64,000 bases of DNA from Stenopsyche tienmushanensis (lineage: Eukaryota; Arthropoda; Insecta; Trichoptera; Stenopsychidae), in NCBI GenBank assembly GCA_008973525.1, contig WACJ01000098.1:1045079-1109078 (forward strand). Reading direction: 5' to 3'. A program made the translations under genes and the position numbers. Of this stretch, positions 12,530 through 23,915 are shown one piece after another (the stretch's first letter is position 1; every line of letters starts with the position of its first letter). The notes beneath the pieces were generated by a model. That model saw nothing but the letters and a program-made list of their open reading frames with translations, did no database searches and had not been told where the DNA came from.

Positions 12530-15060
12530 GTTCATCGGATCAAATAATTTGGAAAAACGGGAAGTATTAATATTTCGATTCCTGATTCCTGGATCTAAAT
12601 ATGTAAATACTCCACATAATTTAGAAACAATGCGCAAACTTATCTTGTTAACGTAAGCAACTCAAATAATGTTAAGAAGCGCATTAAGAAGGAAAAAAAT
12701 GTATGTCTGTCTGTTTGTCAGTCTGTTTAATAAATAATTATATATTTTTCGATTAATTTACACTTAATTACGAATAAAATTAAGATTGTTTATGATTGTA
12801 CATAATACAAAGACTCACTGATATCATCATCATTGTGCAACTACAGTAGTTTTAAATCTCTGTAGTATAATAAGAATATTATTTGTTTTGTAGCGTACAC
12901 GGGCTTATCTAACGCGAGGGGGTTGCTATCTTCGTTGTTGTCACGATGCGTAACGATGGTCCCGACCCACGAGTCGGCCGCGATGAACGACGGAACACGT
13001 TTAGGACTTCGTTCATTTGGTGATAGAAGCCGAAATGAGGCAAATACCGCAGCTGATCATCCCAGAAGATCCTTCTCAATCGGACTTTGGTAGACAAGTC
13101 ATAAGTACTGGGCGTCTTTTCTTCCCGACTCGATCATGGCATGTTAAGCTTCATGGCTTGCTTTGATGACCACCAGGTTCCTTTTTTAAAAACTGCCATT
13201 ATTTTGACATTTGAATGCTCTTTGAAAATCTGGCGTTGTTTTCATAATTTACCGCGGATGTGATGAAACCTCATTGGAGTTGGCTTTAAATCGTCGAACG
13301 TACATCTGACGATATTGTAGCTTAAGCGGATAAGCTACTTTTCGATAAAACCGCTATTTAATTGATGCACAATAAATTGAATGCGTTGATATCTTCATAA
13401 AATGTTGCTTTGCGTTCTTGAACTATAATCCGAGCATATTTTTACTGCCGATTTTTTCCTCGGCTAATTAGCATTAAATCAAAGCCACATTAAATTATCC
13501 ATTCTTGCAGTAACTTCACACAATCGACTTCTCTAGAAAAAAAACAAAGAAAACGCCTAAAGCCACATTGTTTATAATCGTTTTAATCGCTCTCTGGTCT
13601 ATTTAATTCCAGTGTACATTACGACCGACAAAAAACGCATAAAACTGTTCACTTGCGATAAATACTAGAACAAAAAACACACAGTTCGGTCGAAAATGAT
13701 GTTTTGGAGGTCTCAAACATCACGGAACAATAATTTTGTGCGTCGTCACCTTGGTGGAAGAATTTCACACGCCCGATTAATTACTGACTGTATTTATATG
13801 CGACATACTTGGCCCTGAATATGTCCTAGGTGCTGGAATTGGAGTCCCAGATCCTAGATTAAATGAGGCAAATTTACACGAATCGTCTGATGTATGATTC
13901 CAATATTAAATGAATCGGTTAGCCTTGCTGTCAGCGATCCAAACTGAGATGGATGATTTGGTTTTATTTTTCAATTTGGGTCGCAATCTAATCTGTTGTT
14001 CATTGGTTTAAAAAAGCAGTGAATTTATATCCAATTTATATTATACAATATATAGCTTGACACTTTCATTACGATTTGACCATAAAGGAAATGAAATTTT
14101 CATATCTTTGCTTCATGGCGTTAAAGTATAGGTTTTATGTGATATTACACGGCGTTATTGTAGGAAATTATCGCTAATTCATATTGACGTGAAATATTGC
14201 AAGTCTTGCATTATGATTAATGCCCGTGCCGCCTTATCTGCTGTAATTACTTCGTGATACGTTTTAATTTTGGCGTCATAGACGTAAATAGTATTAATAA
14301 CGGGAGTCGAATTCGATTACTGCTATTGAGATATGATAAGGTTGCTAAGAGTTGTTAAGAGAGACGTCGGCTGGAAAGCCCTGGCGTGAGGTGAAACGTA
14401 TTCGAATCGTTCTCTGAAATCTACAGTTTAATTAAGACGTTTAATTAACTAAGATTTAGTATAAAGACGCGTGGCTCAGGTAGGGATAAACAAAGCGACG
14501 AATTACCCCAGCCTGTGGAATTAACGTAGAACCATATAAGCCTAGTTCCTAATTATCGTCTGAATATTCCCAAGATTTGACGCTCCAAGGTGGGGTGGCT
14601 TAGTTGCAAGTCAAAGCAATTATTGCAAAGGCGTCTTAAGAAATTATATCCGCACGACGATGGCCTGGGCTCGGGCTGCCATCTAGTGGGCGCCGCATAA
14701 GCTTTGGTATAACACCGGAGCGAATTATTTTCTGCGATCTAATCTTGAATAGATTAAATATAATACGTCTATGTATACTGGATTGAACCCATTTCTTTTA
14801 GATTAATAATAAATTTTTAAGCTAAAATTTACAAATCCATTATCAGATGCAGGCGATCTCTATTGGAAACATTTATATGGAAAAGACTTTTCGTGTGATG
14901 GTTTTCAATTTGCCTTTCACATAATAAATTAGGTTTATTCCTCTTCATTAATTTAGCACTATAAGAGTTAAATTAAATAAGAATTATGTAAGATTATCGC
15001 TTTTTTTTAAATGGTCACATGTCGATATCTCTGACAAAACTTGTCAATCATCTCAGATTT
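12530..15060. other. non-coding interval with GC-richer blocks
   Basis: No exon is supported. GC-richer, apparently unique segments lie at about 12890-13160 and 14220-14700; the second contains GATA-type (CTTATCTG) and TAATTA-type sites and may be regulatory. No member of the repeat families seen elsewhere is recognised. Confidence 0.4.
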
Positions 15061-15075
15061 TGTTTTTTTTAAATA

Positions 15076-15447
15076 CAGTCAATCCTTCTATAGCGTTTAC
15101 TTTTAAAGATTTTTTTTCTTATACCGTTTAGATGACCTTTACTTATAGAGTTCCCTTCTATAGCGTATTTTGTGACGTTAACCGCTTTCTGTGAATTACG
15201 TGTCGTTGTCGAATAACATTCTGAAAGAATGTTTTTTAAAAAATTATTTTTTATAAAAAAATATTTTTTTAATAAAAAAAATCAAAATACGAAAAAAGGA
15301 AAATATATTTTATTTGCTAATTTCTTTCAAATCACGAAATACAATTGAAAAAACCTAACTCCAAATTTTGGTATGGGTGCCTTACTTTCTATAGTGTTTT
15401 TTTCTATATTAAGATCCTTATCTCGGTGCTATAGAAGGGTTGACTTT
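15076..15447. mobile_element. MITE with CAGTCAAYCCTTCTATAG ends
   Basis: A 372-base element whose left end reads CAGTCAATCCTTCTATAGCG and whose right end, reverse-complemented, reads AAAGTCAACCCTTCTATAGC. TA lies next to both ends (15074-15075 and 15448-15449). A second internal TTCCCTTCTATAGCG occurs at about 15147-15164. The ends and the TA flanks fit a Tc1/mariner-superfamily MITE. The middle is AT-rich and non-coding. Confidence 0.75.
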
Positions 15448-15449
15448 TA

Positions 15450-16170
15450 TTAAATTGTGTTTTATTGAAAATCAGACCAAGTCTGTATCTAAGCAATTGA
15501 TTGAAAATATTAAACAGTAAGCTTGGATACAAATCTAGATTTTGGGGGGAAAATTACCAACAAATCGTACCAACAAATTAAGGAGACTTAAAAATTAAAT
15601 CTAATATCTGAGTCTGAAAATTGGATCTAATATAAAGATTGATTTATTTGTCTTTTAATCTTTTCACTCAAAAAAAAAACTTATACAGATTTAGCATTTG
15701 AAAGGTCCTTGGCTTGGATTTACGCGGTTTCCTGTTACGATTTCACTATTACGCGGCATGTGAGAAAGAGAAGACCTAGTTTTTCAAAATTGAAGGTTGG
15801 TATTTTCAAAGGATGAGCATAAACTCCAAAAAGGCCATGTAGCATAATGATATAAATGTATAGAAGATGACACATTTTTTACAAAAGTAAGCAAGAATAC
15901 ACATCCTGGGATGATTTTATATATGTTTTGCAATCATGTTTTAACGATGCGAAATGCGCTCTAAACAGAGCGTCCGATGAAGTCATGCACTCGGTTTGTA
16001 TTGTTAAAAAATATATACATTATGATACAAAATTTTTATGTGTTATTTATATGAATTCTCATTAATTTTTAAAAAATCATCAATCGTCAATGATCTCATT
16101 CAAATAAATCTGCAGATCGATTACAAATAATTGATCAAAACATACTACCTCAAACAGTCCGCTATAAATA
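15450..16170. other. non-coding interval
   Basis: AT-rich, with no exon or bounded element seen. Confidence 0.4.
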
Positions 16171-16174
16171 CGTT

Positions 16175-16517
16175 TCATTCCCCTTCGACTAGCAACCATC
16201 AGACCAATATGCGCCAACATAATGCATACGTTAAACGTCTCGCATAACAAACTGCGTACACAAACAATATTTTTATTATGCTTATGTTATTTTTGCAAGT
16301 GTAAACAATAAGTTGACAAAGTTTTATTGCAATCGGATGAACGGTATGGCAGCGCATTAAATACGGACAAACAAACATTAATTTTTATACGTTAAACTCT
16401 GCTTATGTTCTACGCGCAATCCTTAAAAATAGGTGGACGAAGTTTTATCGTAATGTGATGAACGATATGGCAGCGCATTACATACGAACAAAGAGATATT
16501 AATTTTTATATATTAGA
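16175..16517 (-). mobile_element. Helitron-like element, family H, with a duplicated 5' end
   Basis: Read on the minus strand, the copy starts at 16517 with TCTAATATATAAAAATTAAT, which resembles the TC-plus-ATATATAAAAAT start of many arthropod Helitrons. It then runs through a GCGCTGCCATATCGTTCATC block, repeats a similar start (ACGTATAAAAATTAATGTTTG, about 16377-16397), repeats the GCGCTGCCATACCGTTCATC block, and continues to GAGACGTTTAACGTATGCAT and TTGGCGCATATTGGTCTG. The 26.2-kb copy has the same doubled start. No Rep/helicase sequence is present. Confidence 0.65.
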
Positions 16518-16519
16518 AA

Positions 16520-18435
16520 ATGCTCTAGATTATTATTTTTAATAAGTAGATAAGCCGCAAATAAATCCAATTTAAATAACATATATATGAGTTTATTTTG
16601 GCAAAATTGTTCTATTATATATTTACATGAAAACAGATCAGCGATCACGTTTCTTGTATGTTTGAATCCAAAGCTACCGATTTTTTTTGGCTTGATAGAT
16701 AGCCACGGAATACAAGATAAATCCAATAGATTAAAAAAATGGTACATCAAGTGTATTTTAGCGTGGATTTAGTGTTTGGTCGATACACTCCTCTTGATGT
16801 CCCACCAGCTCTAGATTGTCCCGGCGCACATCCATTCACGAGCACTCGTCATTTTTGTTATGTCCCATTGAAGAGTCCTCAACTTTTAATTAAAATTAAA
16901 CTTGTGGCTTACAGTTGGCCCCGAATGGAGTCGTAAACCTTTTTTGTCATCGGCGGTATTAAATTCATAGACCCATCAACCAATTTTATTCACCGGTTCA
17001 CGAGGCATTAAACTCGAAGCGTTCATTTTGATGCTCGGAATGTCCATTACCCTAATGACGTTTTATTCCCGGGATACATGGATCCGGGAAAATTTAATTA
17101 TAGGGTGGGAAAAAGGTAACGATTCGATCAAGGGAACCCACTTTATGATGTCGTCGTCCTATTGTTGCGATTAATCGAAGTTTATTTTACGATACGCACT
17201 GTATTGAATTCGCAGGGAGGCTTTAGAATTTTGAATAAAATGTTTGACGACCGTCAAATTTGTTCCATTGATTAATTTCGCAATTAAAAGTAAACAGATC
17301 GTCCGGAAACAATCCATTTTTAAAATTACCCGCCATAATCCCGATTAAGAAGCACGCCATGTTAGATCTTATCGATGTCGATGTATTCTGGGACGCCTAT
17401 ACAGGCGGTCTTTATCCAGCTTCCTTCATAATTATCATTCGCCATAAAGATGCTATCTACAATTTCTAATTTTCTTTAATGTGTTAATTCTACCCGCTTT
17501 CATTAAGGTAACAGCAAAAAGAGTGGGAATCACTGAGAAAAAGGAAATTGTACATTACCATGTACCTGTGCAAGCATTATGTATGTCTGAAATTGTAGGT
17601 CTGCATTCACCATCGTATTGGTATTCGCATATATGTTGGAATGTGTGCCATTATGAGAATGATATTTAATGCGATTTTGTCAGTGAACGTTCTCACCATC
17701 CAATCTTGGGGGTACTTTCTATATACCATGTAGAGCTTTACCTGAATGTGGCAATTCCAAAGATAATTACTCAGGTAATAGCTTTTAATCTAAAATCGCG
17801 GATTTCATTAGACTCACTAATCTAAACGGAGTTTCGCCGGAGAACTAACGATTGTTGGGTACTCGCAAAATAATTAAACGACAGCAAAAACACTACAATA
17901 ATTCCACAATTATAAATAAATTAGTAAACGATTCCCAAGCATATTAAAACCCATTCGCAACCAGTGGAATATAAAGTATTATAAGCCTAAATTAACTATT
18001 TAAATATGTATATATTCATAAAAGCTTAACTTAATTGAGTTTATTGCTGTTAAGGTATTGGTACTTGTATTTTCAAAATAATAATTACGATTATGATATT
18101 AATTTATGCTCGTTCTTTATAAGTTTCTAATTAAAAAAAAATTGATCTAACAACCATCACTCGATTTGTGCGATAATTAAAAACCGCGTAAAACACATTA
18201 TTACTGTTGATGTCCAGAAATATCCATAAATGCGTAAATGACAACGTATATTTATTAGGTAGATCCAAAAAATCGAGTTTTTAGTAGAAAAAAAGCTCAA
18301 AATTATTAATCAAGAAAAAAGTATATCCAACATTACAAAATATAATTCCCTTCATTATTCAAGATATCTTTCCATCATTTTAATGGTCATTTCATCCTTT
18401 TTTTGTAATAACTTTCCGGGATAGAAGTGAAGCAT
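16520..18435. other. non-coding interval
   Basis: No exon or catalogued repeat is recognised. A GC-richer block at about 16930-17420 contains several CCCGGGA/TTAATTA-type motifs and is a candidate regulatory segment. The reading frames at 16587-16936 and 17481-17669 are short and featureless. Confidence 0.4.
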
Positions 18436-18439
18436 CGGA

Positions 18440-18775
18440 ACGGGGGCGCTCTCGGGGAAGGGTCATCAAGTGCCCGCTCCTACGTAGAATAAGAGAGAGA
18501 GAGAGAGATCTGGCTGCGGGAAGGACGTCATCCCGTCAAGGTTAACCGACCATTTTTCCCGATTACCGCCTCTTGCGTGTCACTACCTAATCGGCAACGG
18601 TGCACGCGCATGAAACAATCGGTCGGTATTGCAGGCAAATTGCGTTCACAGTGCCATGGGAGGACGATGCTGTTAAAGTAACACATTGCGCCTAAAAAGA
18701 GATGTCACTGTCAATCTAAGGAATTATATCCGCTCAGATGAACAGCGTCATTGTATAGAGATTTTTAAATAATTT
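18440..18775 (+). repeat. GA-rich dispersed repeat, copy 2
   Basis: This has the (GA)n run at about 18490-18507, the ATCTGGCTGCGGGAAGGACG block, the GGTGCACGCGCATGAA block, ATGCTGTTAAAGTAACACAT, and the closing GCTCAGATGAACAGCG block. It is one of the longer copies and extends through the part missing from copy 1. No coding potential is seen. Confidence 0.8.
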
Positions 18776-18861
18776 TCTTTCAGACTGTTCTCAATGGACC
18801 TGAAAAGGAAAAACTCCGTAGGGGCAAAGTCTGTATTTTATCTAGTATCATTTTTTCTTTA

Positions 18862-19290
18862 TAAGGACACGAAGACAAGGTATGCGGTACCCATCCTACC
18901 CCACAGCACCCATCCTATTCGTTTTGTCGATACATTTTAAATGTGTTTGTATAGTGGTACTAGAGAATCACAGTCTTTGCGATAATGATGGATATGTATT
19001 TCATTAGTCTTGGGTCTGGGTATTTTATCCTTTACAATAAAAAAATCTATTGCACAAAAATAATGTTTAACAATGTCTAAAATAGTTTCCATCCAGTCTT
19101 TATGGAATTTTTGCAGTCCCTTCTATGGGATAATTTTTAACTAATAAAAATGATTTTGAAATTGTGATCAAAGTCCTAATGGCATGACTATTTACTAAAA
19201 ATTAAATAATTAAATAAGGTATCAAACTAAACAAATTATGTATTAAAAATGACATATTGCACGTATTTAATAAGCTTCAACACTTCTTAG
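18862..19290 (+). repeat. direct duplication, unit 1
   Basis: This shares the ordered blocks GGTACCCATCCTACCCCA, CACCCATCCTATTCGTTTTG, ATTTTAAATGTGTTT, CAGTCTTTGCGATAA and GCACGTATTTAATAAG with unit 2 about 490 bases downstream. Unit 1 carries extra sequence between the last blocks. The units may be a local tandem duplication or two insertions of one element. Confidence 0.65.
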
Positions 19291-19334
19291 TTTAATTTCG
19301 TATTTCAACTAGTGTAAATTTTGTTTTAGGGGGA

Positions 19335-19620
19335 CAAGAACGCGCAAATCAAGTCGGGTTAGGGTGGTCAAGGAGTGTGGTACCCATCCTACCCCATATC
19401 ACCCATCCTATTCGTTTTGCCAATGAATTTTAAATGTGTTTACATAGTTTTCCATGAGGATTCCAGTCTTTGCGATAACCCTTTGATTCGGACTTCGTTA
19501 GTTTCGGACATGGAAACTATTCTTAAAAATGAAAAATATCTATTGCTCAAAAATAATGTTTTAATAAACTATTTTAGTTTGAAGATGACACTTTGCATGT
19601 ATTTAATAAGAATTTCTTAA
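19335..19620 (+). repeat. direct duplication, unit 2
   Basis: The shorter partner of the unit at 18862-19290, with the same order of blocks. The 81-residue reading frame across it (19375-19620) does not match a known protein, and its counterpart frame in unit 1 is broken, which argues against a gene. Confidence 0.65.
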
Positions 19621-19629
19621 AGACTGAAA

Positions 19630-21115
19630 TAATTCTTATCTCAATAAATAATATTTGCTATGGATATATGCTTTATTAAATAACATCTTTTAGATTGAAT
19701 GCTCCATTTATAGAAAGCTGGGTATTTTCTCGCATATATACGAATTCCGAGAAATGATTATAGAATTTACAAGCGTTCAAAGGTGAAATTCTCGGTAATG
19801 AGGATCGTCGGGCTCGAAATGCTACCGTCAAATAAGCCAAAAAGATCACGAATAAACTCTTCCATTGCTATGCTTGTGGCTGCGGGATTTTTATTGAATT
19901 TATAATCTGTAGGGAGAGTCTTAAATTAATTTGGTTCTCGAAAGCTCTTTGAATCGATCCGCAGCTGAAGCTTTTAAAGCTTCGACGAAACGAGAGCTTT
20001 GACGCTTATGCAACCGAGCTTTCTAATTAAATTCAAACTTAAATGGACTCGAAACAATATGTTTGGCTGAATTGAAATTTAATTGGGGGTAAATAAATAT
20101 GGAATTGATCGTTTTGTGTATCAACGCGCGGTCAACCGAACTATCATACTGTAACGGCTCCAGTACGCTGGAATAATTTATTGAAAATTGATACATTCGG
20201 GTGAGTGGATTTGTTTGAACGCAATATTTTTCTTTCGGCGTCCAGAATAAAATCCCTTTCGGTGCTTATGGGGGGGAGGGTGTTTTAATATGGATTCAAC
20301 GGGATTTGATTGACAGGTGCGCAAAACTTTATTACAAATAATATGAAGTGTATATTTGACGAAAGCCGCTGCCAATGGCATCTGTTTTTCAATTTAGTGA
20401 GGCCGTTGCTGAGGAAAATTTACAAAGCTTTCCAATATATTCAATATTTCTGTGTCAAAATACCAGCGCTGTAGTTAACAATATGAGTGTGGCTGTCAAG
20501 CCGAATTTTGCTTTAGATTTGTTACATTTTTCCTGTGGGATTTATTGCTTTTTATATATACCGAAAGAATCTTAATAATCCAAGTACTTACCTTAGATAA
20601 GATTTGAAAAGCAGATTTCAAGCAAGATTATCTGAAAATAAAAAAAAATAAACATTAATATTATGCAATCTATTGAAAATGCATCGACTCGAAAATGCAT
20701 CGTTTTTTTATAATACATCATAGATAAGTTTATTAAATTTCAAATGGAGCTTATTAACCACAAGTCCTAAATTATAAATCATTGTTTAAGAAATTTCACA
20801 GATGATATTCAGGTTCTGACTCCAGTCTACTAATTTAATTTTGAATTTAGTTTTCATAGATAAAGATCATAGTTATCAAATAACAAACTTTTGTCAAGCT
20901 CTCTTAGTTGATATTGATTAGAATATCATAAGTAAAACAAAGATATGGAGCTCGTCTAGACACAGGTAATTATTATGTCACCCAAATATTATTATTGGAT
21001 CATCATAAACTTGTTGATGTAAACGTACTGAAATTACTATATACGTTAAATAGACACAGACCTCGTTAAAAATCATAGTATTGTGTATAAATGCAAGGCG
21101 TATAGGGAAGACCCT
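19630..21115. other. non-coding interval around the candidate small exon
   Basis: Apart from the candidate exon on the minus strand, no gene is supported. At 19742-19811 there is a short stretch resembling a conserved part of 18S rRNA. A near-palindrome, GAAGCTTTTAAAGCTTC, lies at about 19967-19983. The remainder is AT-rich. Confidence 0.4.
20592..20631 (-). other. candidate 40-base 5' UTR exon
   Basis: Read on the minus strand, a long pyrimidine tract (mostly T) ends in TTTTCAG at 20632, then come 40 bases ending in CTAAG, then a strong donor GTAAGTAC at 20591-20584. ATTAAT sequences lie a short way upstream of the acceptor and could serve as a branch point. All three frames contain stops within the 40 bases, so it cannot be internal coding sequence but suits a 5' UTR exon. 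It has the same strand as the signal-peptide exon at 3932-4075 and lies 16.5 kb upstream of it, so the two may be spliced together. That link is inference; a chance match is possible. Confidence 0.45.
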
Positions 21116-21117
21116 AA

Positions 21118-21940
21118 CGGTTAGTTTTTTTTGATCGCGTGTGTTTGTCGGCCATTTTGTTCAGTCACAGTAAATTCTTACGATGGAGAGGTCGTCACGC
21201 GCTTCTGCCAATTCCTGTCTATTTGAAATCCACGTGGTCATCAATTTTTTGATTTGCAGAACAACACCGCCGTGAATATCCATAGAAAGTTCGTGGAAAT
21301 TTTTGGTAGTACAGGGTAGGAGTGGAGATGCTCTCGGGATATACAGGCGTGCGGATGAGATGAAGATGGACAGGCGTCGAATAGAAACACTCTCGTCTTA
21401 GATAACTTTTTTATTAATCACGAAAAAGGGATCTAGCCGCGGGAAGGACATCCTCCCGCAGCCAAGGCCATCCTATGATTCTTAACATCATCCACCTCAT
21501 GCATGTGATCATCGAACCGACAACTGTCATTGTTGCAAACTCAATGTGTCCACAGCGCCATAACATATCACGAAATGGGTTAGGTTGTTCAGAAAAGGCC
21601 ATACTGATACTGATATCAGACATTGTGCAAACATGTGCAAAAAATTGAAGAACAAGTGCAAAATAATTGCCGTGTGACGCTTGAAGGGTTTCACGAAGAA
21701 TTTCCGCCGCGCGTTTTTTGAATAATTTTACTTAGGAGGGAGAAGCTTTTCTGGATTCTATAATATCATGATGGGGGATGAGAAGTAGGTTTATCATTTC
21801 ACCCCAGAATCTTAAAGCCGATCCAAAAAGAGCTGGTGGCAGTGATCTATGATACTAACATACAAAAGCTGGTACCCCGACTACAGAAATGTCTCGATCT
21901 GCATGGCGATTACGTTGAAAAGTAGTTAAACATATTTTAT
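21118..21940 (+). mobile_element. mariner deletion derivative 1, interrupted by a GA-rich repeat
   Basis: The right part translates, with breaks, into pieces of mariner transposase: a GGGGGATGAGA segment matching the first catalytic block (GDE), a HFTPE piece, and the C-terminal signature (QKLVPRLQKC, then GDYVEK) ending in a stop near 21925. The sequence jumps from the HFTPE block straight to the C-terminus, so the other catalytic blocks are missing. The same jump, at the same AAAAGAGCTGGTGG junction, occurs in the copy at 48657-49310. The left ends also match (GGCCATTTTG, CAGTAAATTCTT, GATGGAGAGG). The two copies therefore descend from one deleted ancestor. A GA-rich repeat (21312-21562) sits inside this copy only. 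Confidence 0.8.
21312..21562 (+). repeat. GA-rich dispersed repeat, copy 3, nested in mariner
   Basis: The segment is absent from the otherwise collinear mariner copy at 48.7 kb, which shows it as an insertion (or an insertion replacing about 15-20 bases). It carries GCGTCGAATAGAAACACTCTC, the GGGAAGGACATCCTCCCGCAG block and CAATGTGTCCACAGCGCC. It lacks the later GATGGCGCTGTTAA part. The nesting dates this insertion after the mariner copy. Confidence 0.8.
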
Positions 21941-21944
21941 TGTA

Positions 21945-23720
21945 TCCTTTTTTTCTGGATGACCTCGTACTAAGAATTAAGCATTATGAAGTAAAATTTT
22001 AGTTTTTTTTATTTATAAGAAAAGGTGTCATGTTTTGAAGTATTTTTAGTGATTTAATGATCAAGCAAAATTTTTATTGTTGATTAATTTGATGTCTTTA
22101 GAGAGAGAGAGAGAGTCCTCAACTGCGAGACTTTATAACGACGAACCTCTTTCTCAAGCTTGATATTTAAATGTTTCCGTTACATATCTAAGCATATGTT
22201 ACATACTACGATTTCAGACGTTATTTAAGAGCTTTTATTATTAACTTATCACACCTCTCAAAAAATTCAGCGTAAAAATGATTTCAAACATAATAATTAT
22301 GGAAAAAAATCATCATAAAAGCACACGTACGCCTATAAATGAATTATAGTAGAGACGTGCAATTACGTTTTTTTTTCTAGCGTTATACCGACATAATTGC
22401 ATATTTACATCTTAATGTACATACAAAATAACAGAGATTACTCATGCATAATCGCAGCCTCCCATCGGAGCGCTCCGTCGGAATGTTAACGTGATGATAC
22501 GCAGAAATGGACCTCGGTCACGATTGTGTCCAATTACTAGGTCAATAATTTCATTGATCATTTAGCTAACCGGTCCTTCACCTCCATACGAAAAACAGAA
22601 CCGAATTGGCTGTCTGACAATCACCCCAATCGGACATAAATCACTCCCATTGAAAGACAAAGCCCGTGACATGACTCAGTTCCGCGTCACGACTCCAGCC
22701 TTCCTAATCATGCTCATGTCGTTTATTTTTGCTCTTTTAGTGGTCCTCAGCCACAGCTATTTACTCCAGTTATAATTGCTGCAATGTTTGGCCGGACACA
22801 TGGGCTGAATTTTTCCCGGCGACTTTTACAGACAAATGACAAGGTTAACGACAAGTTCAATGGTGTCTTATTTTATCTAGGAATTCGGCACGATATCCGG
22901 GAAGATAAAAAATTCGACTGGCGATAATGCAATGCACTGAATATGTATTTTTTGTGCATCGAGGCTGAGATATTTTCTGTGATCAATAACGTGACTCATG
23001 CTTTGCATGATGACGTTAAATATGAGAAATTATAGATGAATAGAGATAAGGCAAGATAAAACACTTGTTCAGATTGCAAAATGTATCGACTTGACTACTA
23101 ATTTATCATAAATTTAAAACGGATCTATAATACAAATAGTGATCACCTCTTTTATATTATGTCATATCCATAAATCGACCATTAGCATCATCATTCAATA
23201 GGTATTTCTGAGGATAGAAGATGATTTTATAGTTAATTTTTCATGAAAACCTTCTAATACAAATTATTTTTGTATCTTAAAAAGTATAAGTTTTTATCTT
23301 TTATGATTTGTCATTTGTGTATCTGTGGGAACACTTTCATAAACACTATTTTATGTACATATCTATATACGAATATCGAATTTTCACATATTAGTTAAAA
23401 CCACAACGAACCAAGAATGGCTCTCAATGTGGATATTATGTAGATTAATGTTGATTTATTAAAAAAAAATGGTGATTTGACCTTAAACTTGAATAATCTG
23501 ATTTACAAATGGGAACTTTATTTACTCCAACAACAGATTTATTCAAATGCGCTATAAAAATTTTGTTATATCCATGCGAATCGCGCTCTTAACATAGTGT
23601 CCAATGAAGTGCTCACCCAATTTATGCATGATGCAAATTATTATACAACTCTCTACAAATAAGCTATCGAAAACACCATGCTTATAGTAGATATTTGTAT
23701 ATATTGAAAAATATAAGAGT
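21945..23720. other. non-coding interval with a GC-richer block
   Basis: A (GA)n run lies at about 22100-22115. The block 22440-22900 is GC-richer and free of the catalogued repeats, and holds the 34-codon hydrophobic frame annotated separately. The rest is AT-rich with no supported feature. Confidence 0.4.
22671..22775 (+). CDS. possible 34-residue hydrophobic micropeptide
   Basis: An ATG-to-stop frame encodes 34 residues, beginning MTQFRVTTPAF and continuing into a hydrophobic segment (IMLMSFIFALLVVL) with a short polar tail (SHSYLLQL). It could be a signal anchor or transmembrane micropeptide. It sits in a GC-richer, repeat-free block. Against it: such a short frame can arise by chance, no promoter or splice partner is visible, and codon use cannot be judged on 34 codons. 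The family is unknown. Confidence 0.2.
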   Translation: MTQFRVTTPAFLIMLMSFIFALLVVLSHSYLLQL

Positions 23721-23725
23721 CATAA

Positions 23726-23897
23726 CCATTTTAGTGCCAGATAACGATATATCGTCGTTGTGAACACTTGCAAAAAGTGCCAATAGCGATGTATCGTTGA
23801 GGTGGAAAATTAATGGAAAAAAAAATATTTTTCCATTTTTTAAAATTATTTCCAATTAAAATGATTTGTAAAATTATTTCAGTTGGCACTAAAAAGG
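23726..23897. mobile_element. TTAA-type MITE, family C
   Basis: The left end reads CCATTTTAGTGCCAG and the right end, reverse-complemented, reads CCTTTTTAGTGCCAACTG, an imperfect inverted repeat. TTAA flanks the right end exactly (23898-23901), and ATAA, a one-base change from TTAA, flanks the left. The 172-base interior holds related short motifs (GATATATCGTCGTTG and GCGATGTATCGTTGAGG) and no coding sequence. Its right edge is only 18 bases from the left end of the inverted repeat at 23916. Confidence 0.65.
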
Positions 23898-23915
23898 TTA
23901 AATATTGAAATTTAT

